Positions 45,222 through 57,774 are shown, numbered from the stretch's first letter. The stretch: DNA of 64,000 nt from Tanytarsus gracilentus (GCA_038502055.1 JAXRKN010000030.1:310001-374000); one strand, 5' to 3'. A program made the numbers and translations. The notes: a model not told the origin generated them from the sequence alone.

Positions 45222-46113
45222 CTACCATTCATGCTCGATTTTTATTGAACTCGATTCGTCGACATTAAAAGGTTGATACGGCGTTAATTCAAGTTGATCA
45301 TTTCTCTGCCGAGTTCTTGTTTGAATTCCACTTTCCGGATGATTTTTAAAGACATGCTTGATGTAATTACAGTCATTAATTTTGGGATAAAAAGTTTCGC
45401 CATGTGCTGATGTTAAAGTGTATCGCCAATAAATTACAGGACTCGATGGACAGTAAACACATTTCGCCTCAAATTTCTTTCCATTTTCCATCTCGCCAAC
45501 GTAATTTACTTTAATTTCCGATTTATCTTTCAACTTTAAATTTATATCGCTTTCTTTAAGTCGCGTGAAAATTTTCGTTTGAAATTTTTCGATTAGACTT
45601 TGAAGGAAATTCGGATCTGATTCGTCATGTTTGGAGCGTTTTGACATTTGTTGCATTATCATTGGATTTATTTGTGTCGAATTTTCTCCATTTCTCTTTG
45701 TGGTTTCGATGATTTTTTTATGCTCACTTGGTGTGTTCATAAAAAGTGAAGGGTCACAGGTGTTCATAGCTAAAAAGACAGTCCTCAAAGAACTTTTCCA
45801 GCCCTCCAAGAGTTGAAATTCACTCAATGGCTCTTCACACCAATCCGACAGTGTTTTGTGATATTTATTTGACTCTTTCATGCCACGAACGTAAGTCGTC
45901 ATTCTCTCTGCAATTTCGTCATCAAATTTTGTATTTAAAAAAGATCCAAAATTGCGGAAACCATTCGCTTCGAGGAAGTAACGCATGACTGGCTCAATTC
46001 CACCGGAAATTTGACTTACTTTTTGCCAAAATTCCTAAAATTAGTTTAAAATATTTAATTTTTGATTTATTTTGAGGTTTTCTAAATTTTACTTCGTGTC
46101 TCATTTTTTCCAT
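45222..46113 (-). CDS. Uncharacterised protein with C-x2-C...H-x4-H zinc-finger-like module
   Basis: Minus-strand exons 46113-46093 and 46034-45222 encode 277 residues; the 21-nt first exon (MEKMRHE) joins in phase. The N-terminal third includes GIEPVMRYFLEANGFRNFGS; the middle is charged and helical. Residues 195-245 have KCVYCPSSPVIYWRYT followed by YIKHVFKNHPESG, a possible single zinc-binding site of BED/C2H2 type. The C-terminus is acidic. No signal peptide. I do not recognise a family; a nuclear or transposon-derived DNA-binding role is only a suggestion. Confidence 0.55.
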
Positions 46114-48243
46114 GATGGAACTTAAGAAATTGAAAAATTTTGAATTAAACTTTTAATTTTATTTAAAATCTACAAAAAAAAGTGAAAAAGTTTTGTTTTT
46201 GTTGCTTTCTTCAGCACCACCTAAAAGATTGAAAATTATTCTGAAAATTAATAAAAAGATAAAAATGATTTTGATCCAAAGATGGCGTTAGTTGTTTGAA
46301 AATGCTGATTTTAAAAATTGACTTTAATTTAACATTTCTGGGTTGAAAATATTAAAAAAGCTAAAAAATAAAACTTTCAGAATTTTAAATCAGTTCTCAA
46401 TTTTATTCAAAAAATTAATATTTTTTATTCTAAAAGTCTCAACGTGATTTCACAAAAACTTCAATTTTCCTTTCACAAATTCGATTTCAAAATTTTCCAA
46501 AATAATTTGAAGAAAATTAAAAATAAAAGATTTTTCTGAGTTTTTCATCAAATTTTCAACCGCTTCAGATTTTGAGTTTAAAAAAATTAAAACATTTGTT
46601 GATGGTGGGATGAAAAATCCTTTTAATGGAATTCCTTGAGTTGTAAATTTGTGAATGATTGGAATCGTTGGATGTTGTTTGAGAATCTTTGAAATTAAAT
46701 TTTTATGTTTATTTGACTTTTTTGATGCTTCAATTAGAGCTGAGATTAGTGCTTTTGAGATTCTGTCGTAACCGAGAAGAATGAAAGTCCTAATGAATCC
46801 ACAAATATTTTTAGCATCATAATTTTGATTCAATATTTGATTGAGTGTCATTTTGTCAACATTTTCAATTGCCAGCTTTGAAATTTCTTGCTCAAATTGT
46901 GCTAGTAAAATTTTTAATTTTTTGTCAAATCCTGAAAATTTTCGAAAGACTGAACTTTGATGCCAGCCAGAGGTAAAAAATTTATCGGCCATTGAAGTGA
47001 GCCTAAAATTATAAAAAAGCTATTTAAAAATTTAAAATTTAATAAAAAATAAAAAATTACTTTTCAGCATCCTCAAAAAGCTCTTTGTTGTATTCCATTT
47101 TTGATCCTAAAGCAATTTCTGAATAAAAAATAATTAAAAATTATCTGAAGGTCAGCTGATTAAAAAATTATTTAATACTGCCGATTTCTTGCGTTTAGAC
47201 TAAAAACAAGATGGTCAGCCAAAAAATAAACTTACTCATCATAACATCAAAAGTCAAAATTCTCGTAGTTTTTTGAATGTCGATGTCTTCATTGCCATTC
47301 GAAATTTTTTGATGTAAAGTTTTTATATTTTTACAAATTTCATCAATAAATTTTTGAGACTGAATCAAATTTTTGAAAGAACCAGACGAGAAAATATTGT
47401 CAATAATTTTTATGTCAAAATCTAGAAAATTAAAAAATATTTTTGCATTAATATTAATTGATTAAAGTGATTCAAATTTTATAAAATCTAGCAAAATTAA
47501 TAAATAAATTTTTCTCACCTGATGACTTCAAACATTCGCCACAAATCCACGGCCAAACAGTAGAAAAATTTAAATAATTTTCTCCCTCAATTGATTCCGC
47601 CAAAACAGCCTGAAAGTAAAACATCGATAAATTAATTTTACATCAAAATCCACATTTAGGATTAAAAAAATTTACATCCAGGAAAATTTAAATTTTACAA
47701 AACAGAAATAAATTTTTCCCAATAATTTTTTTATCATCTGTTTCAATATTGCCTCAACTTTAATTAATTTCTTTTAAATTTATTAATTCAATAATGAGTA
47801 AAATAAATAAATTACGCAAAAAGGTCAGCGAGAAAAAAGAGAAATTTAAGTCTATTTTTAGCAAAAAAACATTTTATTAATGCTCAACTTTCACTTGATT
47901 GACGCACATTGAATTAACACACATCTAAAATAATTCACCTTGACATCGCTCCACTTTGACACGCCAACAAATCTCTCAAATCCAATCCAAGTCACAAATT
48001 TATCTTTTCCATTTTCGCTCCAAATTTTAATTAAATTTTCATAAAATTCACTCGAAGAATTTTCAAATAAATTTTTGATGCTTGGAAATTTTTTGCCACC
48101 CGGAAATTTCCCAATAAATTGCCAAATTTTCCAATGTTGATAGAGAAAAATGAAACCGATCGAGGAAAATATGAAAAGAATGCCAGGAAGAGTTTTCAAA
48201 TTTAAACTCAAAATTATCACAAATAAAACAAAAAAATGTTTAA

Positions 48244-49151
48244 AACCCACACGTGGGTGTTGCCGCGTAACCCACTTGTAACAGATCAGTATTGAAAATG
48301 TAACATGGGGCAGTCCTCTTAAATATTAAGAAGCCAAAAGAGACGCCTCATGGACAATCTTTTTTGGAAAGCGGAAAGGGCAGCATAAGAAATATTTTTT
48401 TTGGAAAGTTTTTGCCACTATGTTCCATTTTCCACTGTTTTCCATTATGTTTTGTTTTCCAATGTGTATCATTATTTCTATTTGGCTCAATTGTTACATT
48501 TCCCATTGTGTTTCATTTTCCACCATGTTCCATTTTCCATTGTGTTCCATTTTCCATTATCACCATTTTCCATTGTGTTCCATTTTCCACTATGTTCCAA
48601 TTTCCACTATGTTCCACCATGTTTCATTTTCCACAGTGTTCCATTCTCCACCATGTTTCATTTTCCACCATGTTTTATTTTCCACAGTGTTCCATTTTCC
48701 ACTATGTTCCATTTTCCACTGTGTTTCACTTTCCACTGTGTTTCATTTTCCACAGTGTTCCATTTTCCACCATGTTTCATTTTCCCCTGTGTTCCATTTT
48801 CTACTGTGTTCCACTTTCCACTGTGTTTCATTTTCCACAATGTTCCATTTCCACAGTGTTCCATTTTCAGATCCATGCCAATCGATTCCTGGTCCAATCC
48901 CGAGTTCAACGATACCCATGAAGCCATATAAGAGAAAATTTGTATGAAAAATGGACATTACGGCGGTCCATGGCACGACCTGTGGTCATGACCCAAAAAA
49001 TTCCTAAAATGGGCTAATAAAGACCCCAAGACCTATCATCTGGCGAAAACTAGAAGTCTCTAGCTGGTCCAGGGGCCGAGATCTCACTGGAACAGACAGA
49101 CAGACGGAATCACGAGCATATAAGCGTTACCACACCTTGTGTGGGTTACGC
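48244..49151 (-). mobile_element. MITE-like nonautonomous element with internal minisatellite, copy 1
   Basis: The ends are imperfect terminal inverted repeats: AACCCACACGTGGGTGTTGCCGC at the left and, inverted, AACCCACACAAGGTGTGGTAACGC at the right. Internal landmarks shared with copy 2 (59555-60295) are CCGTCTGTCTGTCTGTT, GAGATCTCGGCCCCTGGACC and CAATACTGATCTGTTACAAG. A 17-bp minisatellite fills the middle. It encodes no transposase. Similarity between copies may continue another 14 bp (AAACATTTTTTT), so the outer boundary is uncertain and no target duplication could be defined. It lies between codon 8 and the anchor of a P450. Confidence 0.75.
48501..48870 (+). repeat. 17-bp minisatellite inside element copy 1
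   Basis: About 20 imperfect units of GTTCCATTTTCCACTGT (variants with ACTAT, ACCAT, ACAGT). Since 17 is not a multiple of three and no unit contains a stop, all three frames are open, producing spurious Phe/His/Pro/Cys-rich reading frames that are not genes. Confidence 0.85.
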
Positions 49152-49174
49152 AAAAAATTCACTCTTAAACCCAT

Positions 49175-50138
49175 TTTTACCTCAACGAAGATCAAAACGC
49201 GACTGATGAAAGCAAAGTGAAACTCACTTTTTTGAGCGTCTGATGCCGGCGACTTTTTTTTGGTTTCAACATATTTTTTTTCATGAAATTTGTTGTGAAA
49301 ATGCAAATATTTGTTGATGTCTTCGATGATCATGAGCACGTGTTGAATTTCATTTTGTAGGTAGCCTTGGATTTGTGTTTATATTTATTTAAAGCGTAAT
49401 TTTTTATCATAATTGATTTAACAAAATTTTCCCGCTAATTATTTTTATTTTTTTAAATCAAATAATTTTTGTCAATATTCAATTAAACCATGGAGGTTGA
49501 GGATTAGTGTTGCGTGAAAGATTATTTAAAATCTATTTTAATCTAAATCACAACTACGATGATTCTTTGTCGATTTTTCTTATCTTTTGTTGATATGGAA
49601 AAATGAGTTATTTCTGGATTGATTCTCGAGGCTAAAAGTGATGATGGTTCGATGGAAACAAAAGATTGTACGTGATGTACGTAATGAACGTTTGCATTGG
49701 AAATTCCCCTTTTATGATATGAAAAATTTATTTTTATAAAAGGTAAAATTTACCACAATTTTTTATTTGACCAAACTGTGACAAGGGGCGAGAACTCGCA
49801 TTATATAAATTAAATATATTTAAAGGATATTTTGGACATTTAAACTCTTTTTAAATGCATATAAAATTTTTGCATCCACGTGAGCCACCCCTCGATGACT
49901 TATCTTTGGAAATAAATTTTTTCCCATTGAGTTTTATAAATAAAATTTCCGAAGGTTTCGTCAGGAACCCTCACATGTTATTTTAATCAAAACTCAACTA
50001 ATCTCCTAAGTCCGTTCGACATTGAAAATATCTTTTTTTTACGTTTTTCTTCCTTATAAATGAAGCGACAGATGGTCGTACTGTATTCAGTTTTGCAGAG
50101 AATATTGAAGTGAATGTTTAAAAATTAAAAGCGGAAAA
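49175..50138. other. Intergenic region between P450 relic (-) and fatty acyl-CoA reductase (+)
   Basis: Mostly AT-rich spacer. On the minus strand 49327-49208 is open (MIIEDINKYLHFHNKF...) and ends at a good donor (AAAAAAGTGAGT), possibly an old upstream exon, but unsupported. At 49780-49806 the minus strand matches the right arm of the hairpin family near 27.4 kb (TGCGAGTTCTCGCCCCTTG). Confidence 0.4.
50055..50091 (+). promoter_or_regulatory. TATA box and initiator of the fatty acyl-CoA reductase gene
   Basis: TATAAA at 50055-50060 is followed by an arthropod initiator TCAGT at 50087-50091, placing the start A (50089) at the standard distance of about 30 nt. The predicted 5' UTR is 50 nt, up to ATG 50139. 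Confidence 0.7.
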
Positions 50139-52072
50139 ATGAATCAAATGTCAATTCCGGAATTTTATAAAGATAAAAGTGTTTTTATCACTGGAGCTAC
50201 TGGGTTCATCGGCAAGATGCTCGTCGAAAAACTTCTCTGGTCATGTCCTGAGATTGAAAATATTTTCATCCTTGTTCGATCGAAGAAAGGCAAAGCAGTT
50301 CAAGAGCGAGTCGAGGAAATCACAAACAGCCCAGTTTTTGGTCGAATTTGGACAAATCATCCAGATTATTTGAAGAAAATTATCGCACTTGAGGGTGACA
50401 TGACGATGGAAAATCTTGGAATGTCAAATGAGGATCTTGCGCGATTTAATGATAAAATCAATGTGATTTTTCACTCAGCAGCTTCAATCAAAATGAATGA
50501 ACCGATTAAGTTGGCAATTTCAAATAACACAATTCCCACAAAAAGATTAATTCACATGGCTAAAAGTGTGAAAAATTTGGCTGTGAGTAAATTTTTAATC
50601 TAAAATAGAATTGATGCAAAAAATAACAAATTTTAATATTTTGAGTGTCCCAACCCTGAATTTATAATAGAAATTTTAAATTTTACATTTTTCAGGCTTT
50701 TGTTCACGTCTCGACAGCATTTTCAAATTTTTATAATGAAAATGTTTATGAAGTTCCATACTTGCCACCTTATGACCCAAATGACATAATAAAGATGACA
50801 CAATCGATGCCTGAAGGTGTACAAAAACAGGTAAAGAAAAATAAAATAAAAATAATTACAAAATAATTTAAATAATTTATAATTAGATCGAGCCGATTTT
50901 ATTGGACAGCATGCAAGGAACCCGACCATTCCCAAACACCTACACATACTCAAAATATTTCGCAGAAGCTTTCGTGACAATCGAAGGTGAAGGAATTCCG
51001 AGAGCAATTGTGAGACCGTCTTTAGTGATGTCGGCCATTCATGAGCCGACAAGAGGTTGGATTGAAAATTGGGGTGTTCCTACTATCGTCGCTAGTATAT
51101 CCACTGGTGTGCTTCATCATGTTGACGCTTCTGATCCTTTTATTTTTGATGTTGTTCCTGCTGATATGGTAAGAGTTGAAATTATTGAAAAATTTCAATG
51201 AAATTATTTAAATTATTTTTAGACCGTAAACTGCACAATTGCTGCCGGCTGGAAAGTTGGAGTTGAAAAGCCAAATGAAGTGCAAATTTACAACGCATCG
51301 ACTGGAACTTCAAACCCAATTTTAACGAGAGAACTTTTCGATTATATTGAAGACTTTGCGAGAAAAATTCCTTTCGGTAAAAAGTTTAAAATTATTTTAA
51401 AAACAAATCTTAATATTTTTTTTAAATAATAGATCGAGTCATGTGGTGGCCAACAGCAAAATTTACAACCGACAGAATCACCAAAAGACTTTACCCGTTT
51501 CTCTATCACACAATTCCCGCAAATTTAATTGACCTCAGCAGAAAACTTCGAGGAAAAAAGCCATTGTAAGTTTTTATATTTAAATTTCCATCAAAACAAA
51601 AAGTTTAAACGTTTTTATTTCACAGCATGAGGAAAATTTACTCTCAACTTGTTGAATTCTACAAAGTCGTTGGATTTTCTGCAAACTCACCATATTTCTA
51701 TCACAATGAAAACGCTCAAAAATTAGCTCAAAGTTTATCGAAAAGTGATCAGATAGATTTTCCATTCGACATGAAGACAATTGACTGGAAGGAATGCGGT
51801 GAAAATTACGCTTACGGTGTGAAAAAATATTTACTCAAAGAGGACTGCAGTGAAAAGGCGATCATTAAAAATCAACAAAAAATGCAAAGGTAAGAAAATT
51901 ATTTTAGAATTTAAATTTTTTTTTAATTTTTGTTAATATTAGATTGAAACTTTATCACTTTGGACTCAAATACTTTATTATTGGTGCCTTACTCTTACTC
52001 GTCGGAACTATTTTTCTGAAAATTTTCGGTGTCTCTAAATTGACTGTTTTGGAGCAATTAGGAAGCAATTAA
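50139..52072 (+). CDS. Fatty acyl-CoA reductase
   Basis: Seven exons (50139-50582, 50696-50830, 50887-51168, 51223-51376, 51433-51565, 51626-51889, 51943-52072) encode 513 residues in phase. The Rossmann NAD(P)H site is VFITGATGFIGKML and the YxxxK catalytic motif is YTYSKYFAE; a FAR_C domain follows (about residues 360-450). A single hydrophobic segment near the C-terminus (FIIGALLLLVGTIFL) anchors it to ER or lipid-droplet membrane. Family members reduce long-chain acyl-CoA to fatty alcohol with two NADPH, for cuticular wax, pheromone or tracheal waterproofing. Length is typical; nothing is missing. Confidence 0.95.
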
Positions 52073-53020
52073 GCAGCAAAGATAATTATCTCTAACTGAT
52101 AAGCTCATGATTTGTATTGTAATTAATTAAGGATGATAACATGGTTATCAAAAAAACAATTAAGATATTAAATAAATTTATTCTTTCTGTGATTAATATA
52201 AAAAATTTATTTTTATTAATTAAGGAGTCAAATTTGACTCACGTAATCCAAATTATTTCGTTGATGAATCAGCGTGAAATTTTTCGTTATCTATAAAGAT
52301 ATGAAATTTAAGTGCAAATAGCGGCAGACTGAATATACATAAATCAACCAGACACTGATGCATAAATTAAGTACATTGTAGGTACATTCCTCAAGTGAGT
52401 GAGAGGTGCGTCACGTAGCATTAAAAAGTCACTACAGTAAAAAATTAATCCAATTTTAATACATTGCATTGAAAGCTTAACAGTTTTAAAGTTTATCTCT
52501 AGAAAGTAAATTTTTTGGTTTTCCCCATTGGACTTGATAAAGTTTTTTATCAGTCTTTAATTGAAACGCAATCAAATCTTTTAGATCTACTCCATAGATA
52601 CATCAAAATTTCTTATCTTTAAAAAAGCAAAATAATGATGATTTTAGCATTTTTGCAGTAAATCTTTTTGTGACTGGCGATTGGAAAAAATGTAGCGTAA
52701 AAATTTCAGGTTTCAAACTTTTTCTTACATAAACTAAATTCATTTCTTAAAAAATGCCTGTTAAAAAAATTTCACTAAATAAAATAATTGAGAATTTATT
52801 TTTAAAATTAACAATTATTTTTCAACTATTTTTGTACTGAAATTTTTTCTAGTTTGCAAGCATTTTTTTATTTGCATATTCCTCTCTTATTTTTAAACTA
52901 CAAGAAAAAAATTCTCTCTTTTTATTTTCAGTCTGATCATTGCTGTGAAAAGTGGCATAACAAAAAAAATTCTTCTTCATTCTTTAAAAATATTCTAAAC
53001 ACCCACAAAGTTTATTAAAA
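52073..53020. other. AT-rich spacer
   Basis: No gene, RNA or repeat recognised. The last part should contain the promoter and 5' UTR of cystathionine gamma-lyase. Confidence 0.5.
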
Positions 53021-54627
53021 ATGGTCAGCGAACTCAAAGAAGATCAAACTCCATCGTTCGATGAACTTCGTGAGTAAGTTAAACATTTATAAAATGAATT
53101 AGACTCAAAATTATTTTCAAGTGAAAATTTTCTCCTACGACAATTTTTCCAAAAAAAGATGAAAATGAGAGAAGAAAATTTTTTGATCGTTTTCTCTCAA
53201 ATTTAAAAACAGCTGATTGAAAAAAATTATGAGAGCAACAAGTTTGAGTCAAATTTTTTTTTCTATTTATTTTTTATGCTGAAAAATATTTTTTGAATAA
53301 AAATTGAATTTTAAATTAACATTTTTTCTATCTTTTAGACCTTCCTACGCCGAAAAGCTTGGATTTTTAAAGCAGCCTGAAAATTTTGCTACAAAAGCAA
53401 TTCACATCGCACCTGAACCAGATCAAATTGATTGCGGCTCGGTTATTCCTTTCATCAATCTCACATCGACCTACAAACTCGCTCAAGCTCACGATCCAAA
53501 AGCTTATCAATACAGTCGATTTGGAAATCCAACACGAAATGCGCTCGAAAAGAGTTTAGCGGCTTTGGATAAGGCAAAATATGCAGTGACTTTTTCATCA
53601 GGTAAAAAAACGTTAAATATTTAAATAAATTTTTAAAATATTTTTTTAGGTCTCGGAGCTCAAACCGCGATCATTTCTTCACTCAAAAAAGGCGATGCAA
53701 TTCTAGTCGATTGTGACATAAATCTTCAAACCACAAAACTCCTCAAAAATTTCGCCAAAAATATGGAAATGAAAGTGAATTTCACAAATTTTAACGACTC
53801 ATCAAATTTTGATCAATTTTTAACTCCAAACCTCAAACTCGTCTGGTTTGAAACTCCATCAATGCCGACCTTGAAAGTGATTGACATTAAAAAAGTTTGC
53901 GATTTTTTTCACGAGAAATCGGAAGCGAGAATTGCAGTCGATAATTCAACTTTATCTTCATATCTTCAAAGACCTTTAGAGCTCGGTGTTGATGTTGTAA
54001 TTTATTCGATTACAAAGTACATGCATGGACATTCTGATGTCGTTATGGGATCACTCGCAATTAATGACGATAAAGTTCATGAGAAGTTGAAATATCATCA
54101 AGGCGCGACTGGAATTATCCCAAGGTGATTTTAATTTTTTTCAATTCAAAATTTTTATTAAAATTTATTTTAGTCCATTCGATTGTTTCATGGTCAATCG
54201 AAGCCTCAAAACTCTCGCAATTCGCATGGAGCATCACATGAAAACTGCTTTTAAAATTGCAAAATGGCTTGAGAAACACCCTAAAGTGGAAAAAGTTCTC
54301 CATCCAGCGCTTTCGTCACATTTTAATCACGAAGTTGCTCTAAAACAGTCTTACGGGCATTCTGGATTATTTTCTTTCATTATCAAAGACGCGAGTTTAG
54401 AAGTGACCGATAAATTTTTACAATCTTTAAAGATTTTCATGAAAATTGAAAGTCCAAATGGATTTGAGAGCTTTATGAGAGCTCCAATGCTGTCGACACA
54501 CAAAGATTTATCGTGTGATGAGGTGAAAGCACTTGGAATTAATCAAGGATTGATTTTTGTGTCAGTTGGACTTGAAGATGTTGAAGATTTAGTTAGTGAC
54601 ATTAAAGAAGCTTTTATGAGTATTTAA
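53021..54627 (+). CDS. Cystathionine gamma-lyase
   Basis: Exons 53021-53073, 53339-53601, 53650-54124 and 54174-54627 encode 414 residues in phase. It is a Cys/Met-metabolism PLP enzyme: YQYSRFGNPTRNALEKSLA near the N-terminus, VWFETPSMPTLKVIDI, AVDNST and the PLP-lysine motif YSITKYMHGHSDVVMG. The reaction is cleavage of cystathionine to cysteine, 2-oxobutyrate and ammonia in transsulfuration, with H2S as a side product; distinction from close relatives such as methionine gamma-lyase rests on overall resemblance. Cytosolic; no targeting signal. Confidence 0.9.
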
Positions 54628-54956
54628 ACTTTTAAATAAAAATATTTTTGAATCAAAAAATTTATTTTTTTATTGAAAATTAATTTTAAAATTTTTTAGA
54701 AAAATATAAACTTATTTTTATAATTCTTAAATAATTTATTTTATATCAAATTATTTTTAATAACTAATTTTTTCATACACATCGACAACCTCAAGTGATA
54801 TCGTAATTAAATCAACAACTTGTACAACACATTTATTTAATTTTTCTCTCATCTGAGCTAAAAATAATTTTTTCTCCACTGCACTGAGACATTAAACTGT
54901 GAGTTAAACAAAAATATTAGAAAATTTGAATTTTTAATCATTTAAAAGTTTTAGAG
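54628..54956. other. AT-rich spacer
   Basis: Nothing recognised apart from a likely AATAAA signal near 54636 for the upstream gene. Confidence 0.5.
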
Positions 54957-55875
54957 ATGGTTAAAGTTAAAAGCTTTTGTTTTGGATCATGTTCACTAGT
55001 GAGTGGATGTTATGTTGTTGCAGGGTAATTTGAAGATAAATCAGAAAAATTTAAAAATTAAAAGATTTTCTTTAAAAACAGTTTCGGAATATTTTTTTCA
55101 CTCCTCGGAATTCTTCAATCGCTTTGTAAATTGGTTTTAATTAAATTAATTTGTGGAAATGAGTCGAGTTGCTGGTTTGAAGAAGGTAATTAAGATTTAA
55201 AAAATTAATTTAATTTTTAAAAATATTTTTAACATTTTTTAGCTCCTCAAGATCGAAGGAAAATTTTCACACTTGAAGGAATTTTTTGTTCCTTGACTTT
55301 GCTCGTGCACATCTGCTTGTATCAAGCCATTAGAAAGGTGAGAAATTTTTTTATTAATTAAATTACCTTTAGAAAATTAAGAATTATTTTAATTAAATAT
55401 CAACCCTGATGTATCAAAAAATTAAGAAAAAAATTTGCCAACAGATAAATTTTAAATAATTTAATTTAATTTTAAAATCATTCTTTTTCAGAAAATCACA
55501 TCATTAGTGAAAGCTGTTTTGATGTTCTACACATTTTTAACAATAATTCTGTCAATTTCATCAATTTTAATTATTTTCGAGACCATCAACATTCAGTTTA
55601 TAATTTTAATTTTCCTCTCACTCTCCACAATTATTTTTGTCTACATTTGCATAGTTTTATACTCGCTAATTAATCAATTTAAACATCACGTTGAAGAATT
55701 ATCGGTTGTTGATCAAAATTTAAATAATCCGAAAACTAATGATGACCTTACTTGGACGACTGACGAAAGTTGGCTCACTGATGGCACGATTGAAGACTCT
55801 AGCATGCAACTGGATGATGATAAAAATCTCGATGGAAAGTTTAAAGATGTTGAAAGTTGTTCAACAAATTTATAA
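54957..55875 (+). CDS. Four-transmembrane insect protein of unknown function
   Basis: Exons 54957-55024, 55082-55185, 55243-55337 and 55492-55875 encode 216 residues in phase. The start MVKVKSFCFGSCSLVSGC leads into helix 1 (exons 1-2), helix 2 is in exon 3 (LEGIFCSLTLLVHICLY) and helices 3 and 4 in exon 4 (FYTFLTIILSISSILIIF; FIILIFLSLSTIIFVYICIV). The C-terminal 60 residues are hydrophilic and acidic. The Cys-rich N-terminus and four helices fit the insect four-TM (DUF4728-like) proteins; that assignment is tentative. Confidence 0.7.
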
Positions 55876-56108
55876 TTAAATTTTATAACAAAATGTTCCA
55901 TAAAAGTTAAAATAAATTTTAATTAAAAAATTGATTTAAAGAAAAGATAAAAAACCGTTACAAAAAATTTTGAATTTTAGAGATGACGTCACGAGTTAAA
56001 CTTTTTTGGTGGTGTTGAAGATTTTTGTAAACAAAAAAATAAACAAAAAATAATTTGAATTATTCTTCCCTTAATTTTTTATGTGATAAGTGAATTAGAG
56101 ATTAAGTG

Positions 56109-57774
56109 ATGGCAAATCTAGGGTCATTTTATTATGAGGAGGATTATGAGGTTGACGGCGAAGACTATCATAATTCATTTGAGTACGCTTACGAAGATAA
56201 AATGCCAAGTTTTGATTTAAATCAAGTATTAAGTTGCGGCATTATGATAATTAAGCAACTCTCACATCAATTCTTTTGTTTATTTGTGATTAATATCGTG
56301 TATCATAAGATGAGACAAACAGGTTTGATAAAAAATGTCTTAAAAACTTAAAAAATTAAACTTTAATTTACAGCTGGACTGCCGGAATTTCTTAAGCATT
56401 TATCATCTTCGCTTTTCGGCTTTTTATCGACTTTTATTTTCTTCACAACCGGCAACTTTTTCGTCTTTATTTTGGTGTTCATTTCGTATGGATTTCTGAA
56501 ATTTTTACATCTCATGGGAATCGATAAAAGAAGGCACGGATTTGTGATGATAGCCGTTCAAATAATTACGATATTCACATGGTAAATTAAGCTTTTTATT
56601 TAAGTGAAAATTAATTTTTATAATTCCTCTAATTTAAGTGAATTAATCGAGTGGGATTCATCGATCTGGAATCACTTACGAGGATCGGCCTTAATAATTT
56701 CAATGAAGGCCATTTCGATCGCATTCGATGCTGCCAACAAAAAATTACCAAAACTACCTCCAATTTATGAGTATGCCGGATATCAACTGTGTCCTGCGAA
56801 TCTCGTTCTCGGACCATTCGTGTCTTTCAATAGTTACAAAACATTCACAGAAAAAAACAAATTTACACTTAAGCAAATTTTTCAAATAATTTTGAGCAGC
56901 ATCGTGTCGTTTATTTTTATATTTATGTCGACATGCTTCTTAAACTATTTGATATCCGATAATGCGAGGTAATAGATGGCACATGATAGAATTTTCATCA
57001 CTTAACATTTTTTGTATTTTTTAGATTCTTCGTCACCTATCGAGATGCGTTGATTTTTCGAACGAGTCACTATTTTATCTCGTTCATGTCAGCGGCCATA
57101 TTACAAATATCAGGAATCGAAAGTCGATCGAATTCAGAGTGGTTTGGATTTCAAACGACACGTCCACTCGATATTGAACTACCTCGATCACTCGTCACTG
57201 TGGTCATCTCTTGGAATATTCCAATTCATTTGTGGATAAAGTGTTGTAAGTTTTTTAATGCTTTAATTCTTATCTTTTTATGATCGCTCTTTTTCCATCA
57301 ATTCAAGATGTTTTTGAGAACATAAAGCAATACGGAAAATTCAAAGCAATTATTCTCACCTATCTCATATCGGCCTCTCTGCATGGACTAAATTTTCACC
57401 TCGCCGCTGTTTTATTATCGATTGGAATTTTTTCTTACGTCGAAGTTCGATTGCGAAATGTGATGGCTGAAATATTAGATGCATGCATTAATGCCAACAA
57501 ATGTCAAATGGATCCAAAAAGTGGCGTTTGTTTAACGAAAGGACACGAAAACACGACAAAAAAGTTGTGGGTTAAAATTATTAACTTTTCATTTGTTATT
57601 TTCACAATTGTATTATTAACTTATTTGGGAGTTTTGGTAGCTGACACAAATTCAATTGAGCAACAAAGTAACGGATTTTGGCTTTTTGCTAATTTAAAAC
57701 GATGGTCGGAACTTAATTACTTCGGTCATGTCATTGCTCTCATTTGGTATATGATTTATTTAATTTTAAAATGA
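56109..57774 (+). CDS. porc: Porcupine, Wnt O-palmitoleoyltransferase (MBOAT)
   Basis: Exons 56109-56322, 56374-56581, 56639-56968, 57025-57245 and 57308-57774 encode 479 residues in phase. I use ATG 56109 rather than the preceding GTG. After an acidic N-terminus the protein is multi-pass. MBOAT/Porcupine motifs are YEYAGYQLCPANLVLGPFVSF, SWNIPIHLWIKC and ASLHGLNFHLAAVLLSIG, the latter with the catalytic His. It attaches palmitoleate to a conserved Ser of Wnt proteins in the ER, which Wnt secretion and signalling require. Intron sizes are about 50-60 bp. No defect is apparent. Confidence 0.94.

Larger units (their letters stand above)
46450..49174 (-). pseudogene. Decayed CYP4-like cytochrome P450, split by a MITE-like element
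   Basis: Minus-strand pieces are 49174-49152 (ATG and the first codons, MGLRVNFL), then after the element about 48229-47939, 47609-47519, 47421-47236, 47118-47061 and 47002-46450. All splice junctions from exon 1b onward remain in phase. P450 identity rests on the N-terminal anchor and FPGGKKFPSIKNLFE, the I-helix remnant FILLGYDRISKALISALIE and TIPIIHKFTTQGIPLKGFFIPPS, typical of clan 4 before the haem loop. Missing are the WxxxR region after CLKSSG, the ExxR motif and the whole haem-binding FxxGxxxCxG loop. Reading through the insertion gives a stop after 15 codons. A catalytically dead relic is the simplest reading. Confidence 0.8.

Noticed and set aside
48364..48976. Long open frames in several frames with repeating Phe-His-Phe-Pro-Leu-Cys motifs
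   Set aside because: They are produced by the stop-free 17-bp minisatellite, open in every frame on both strands; they sit in a nonautonomous mobile element.
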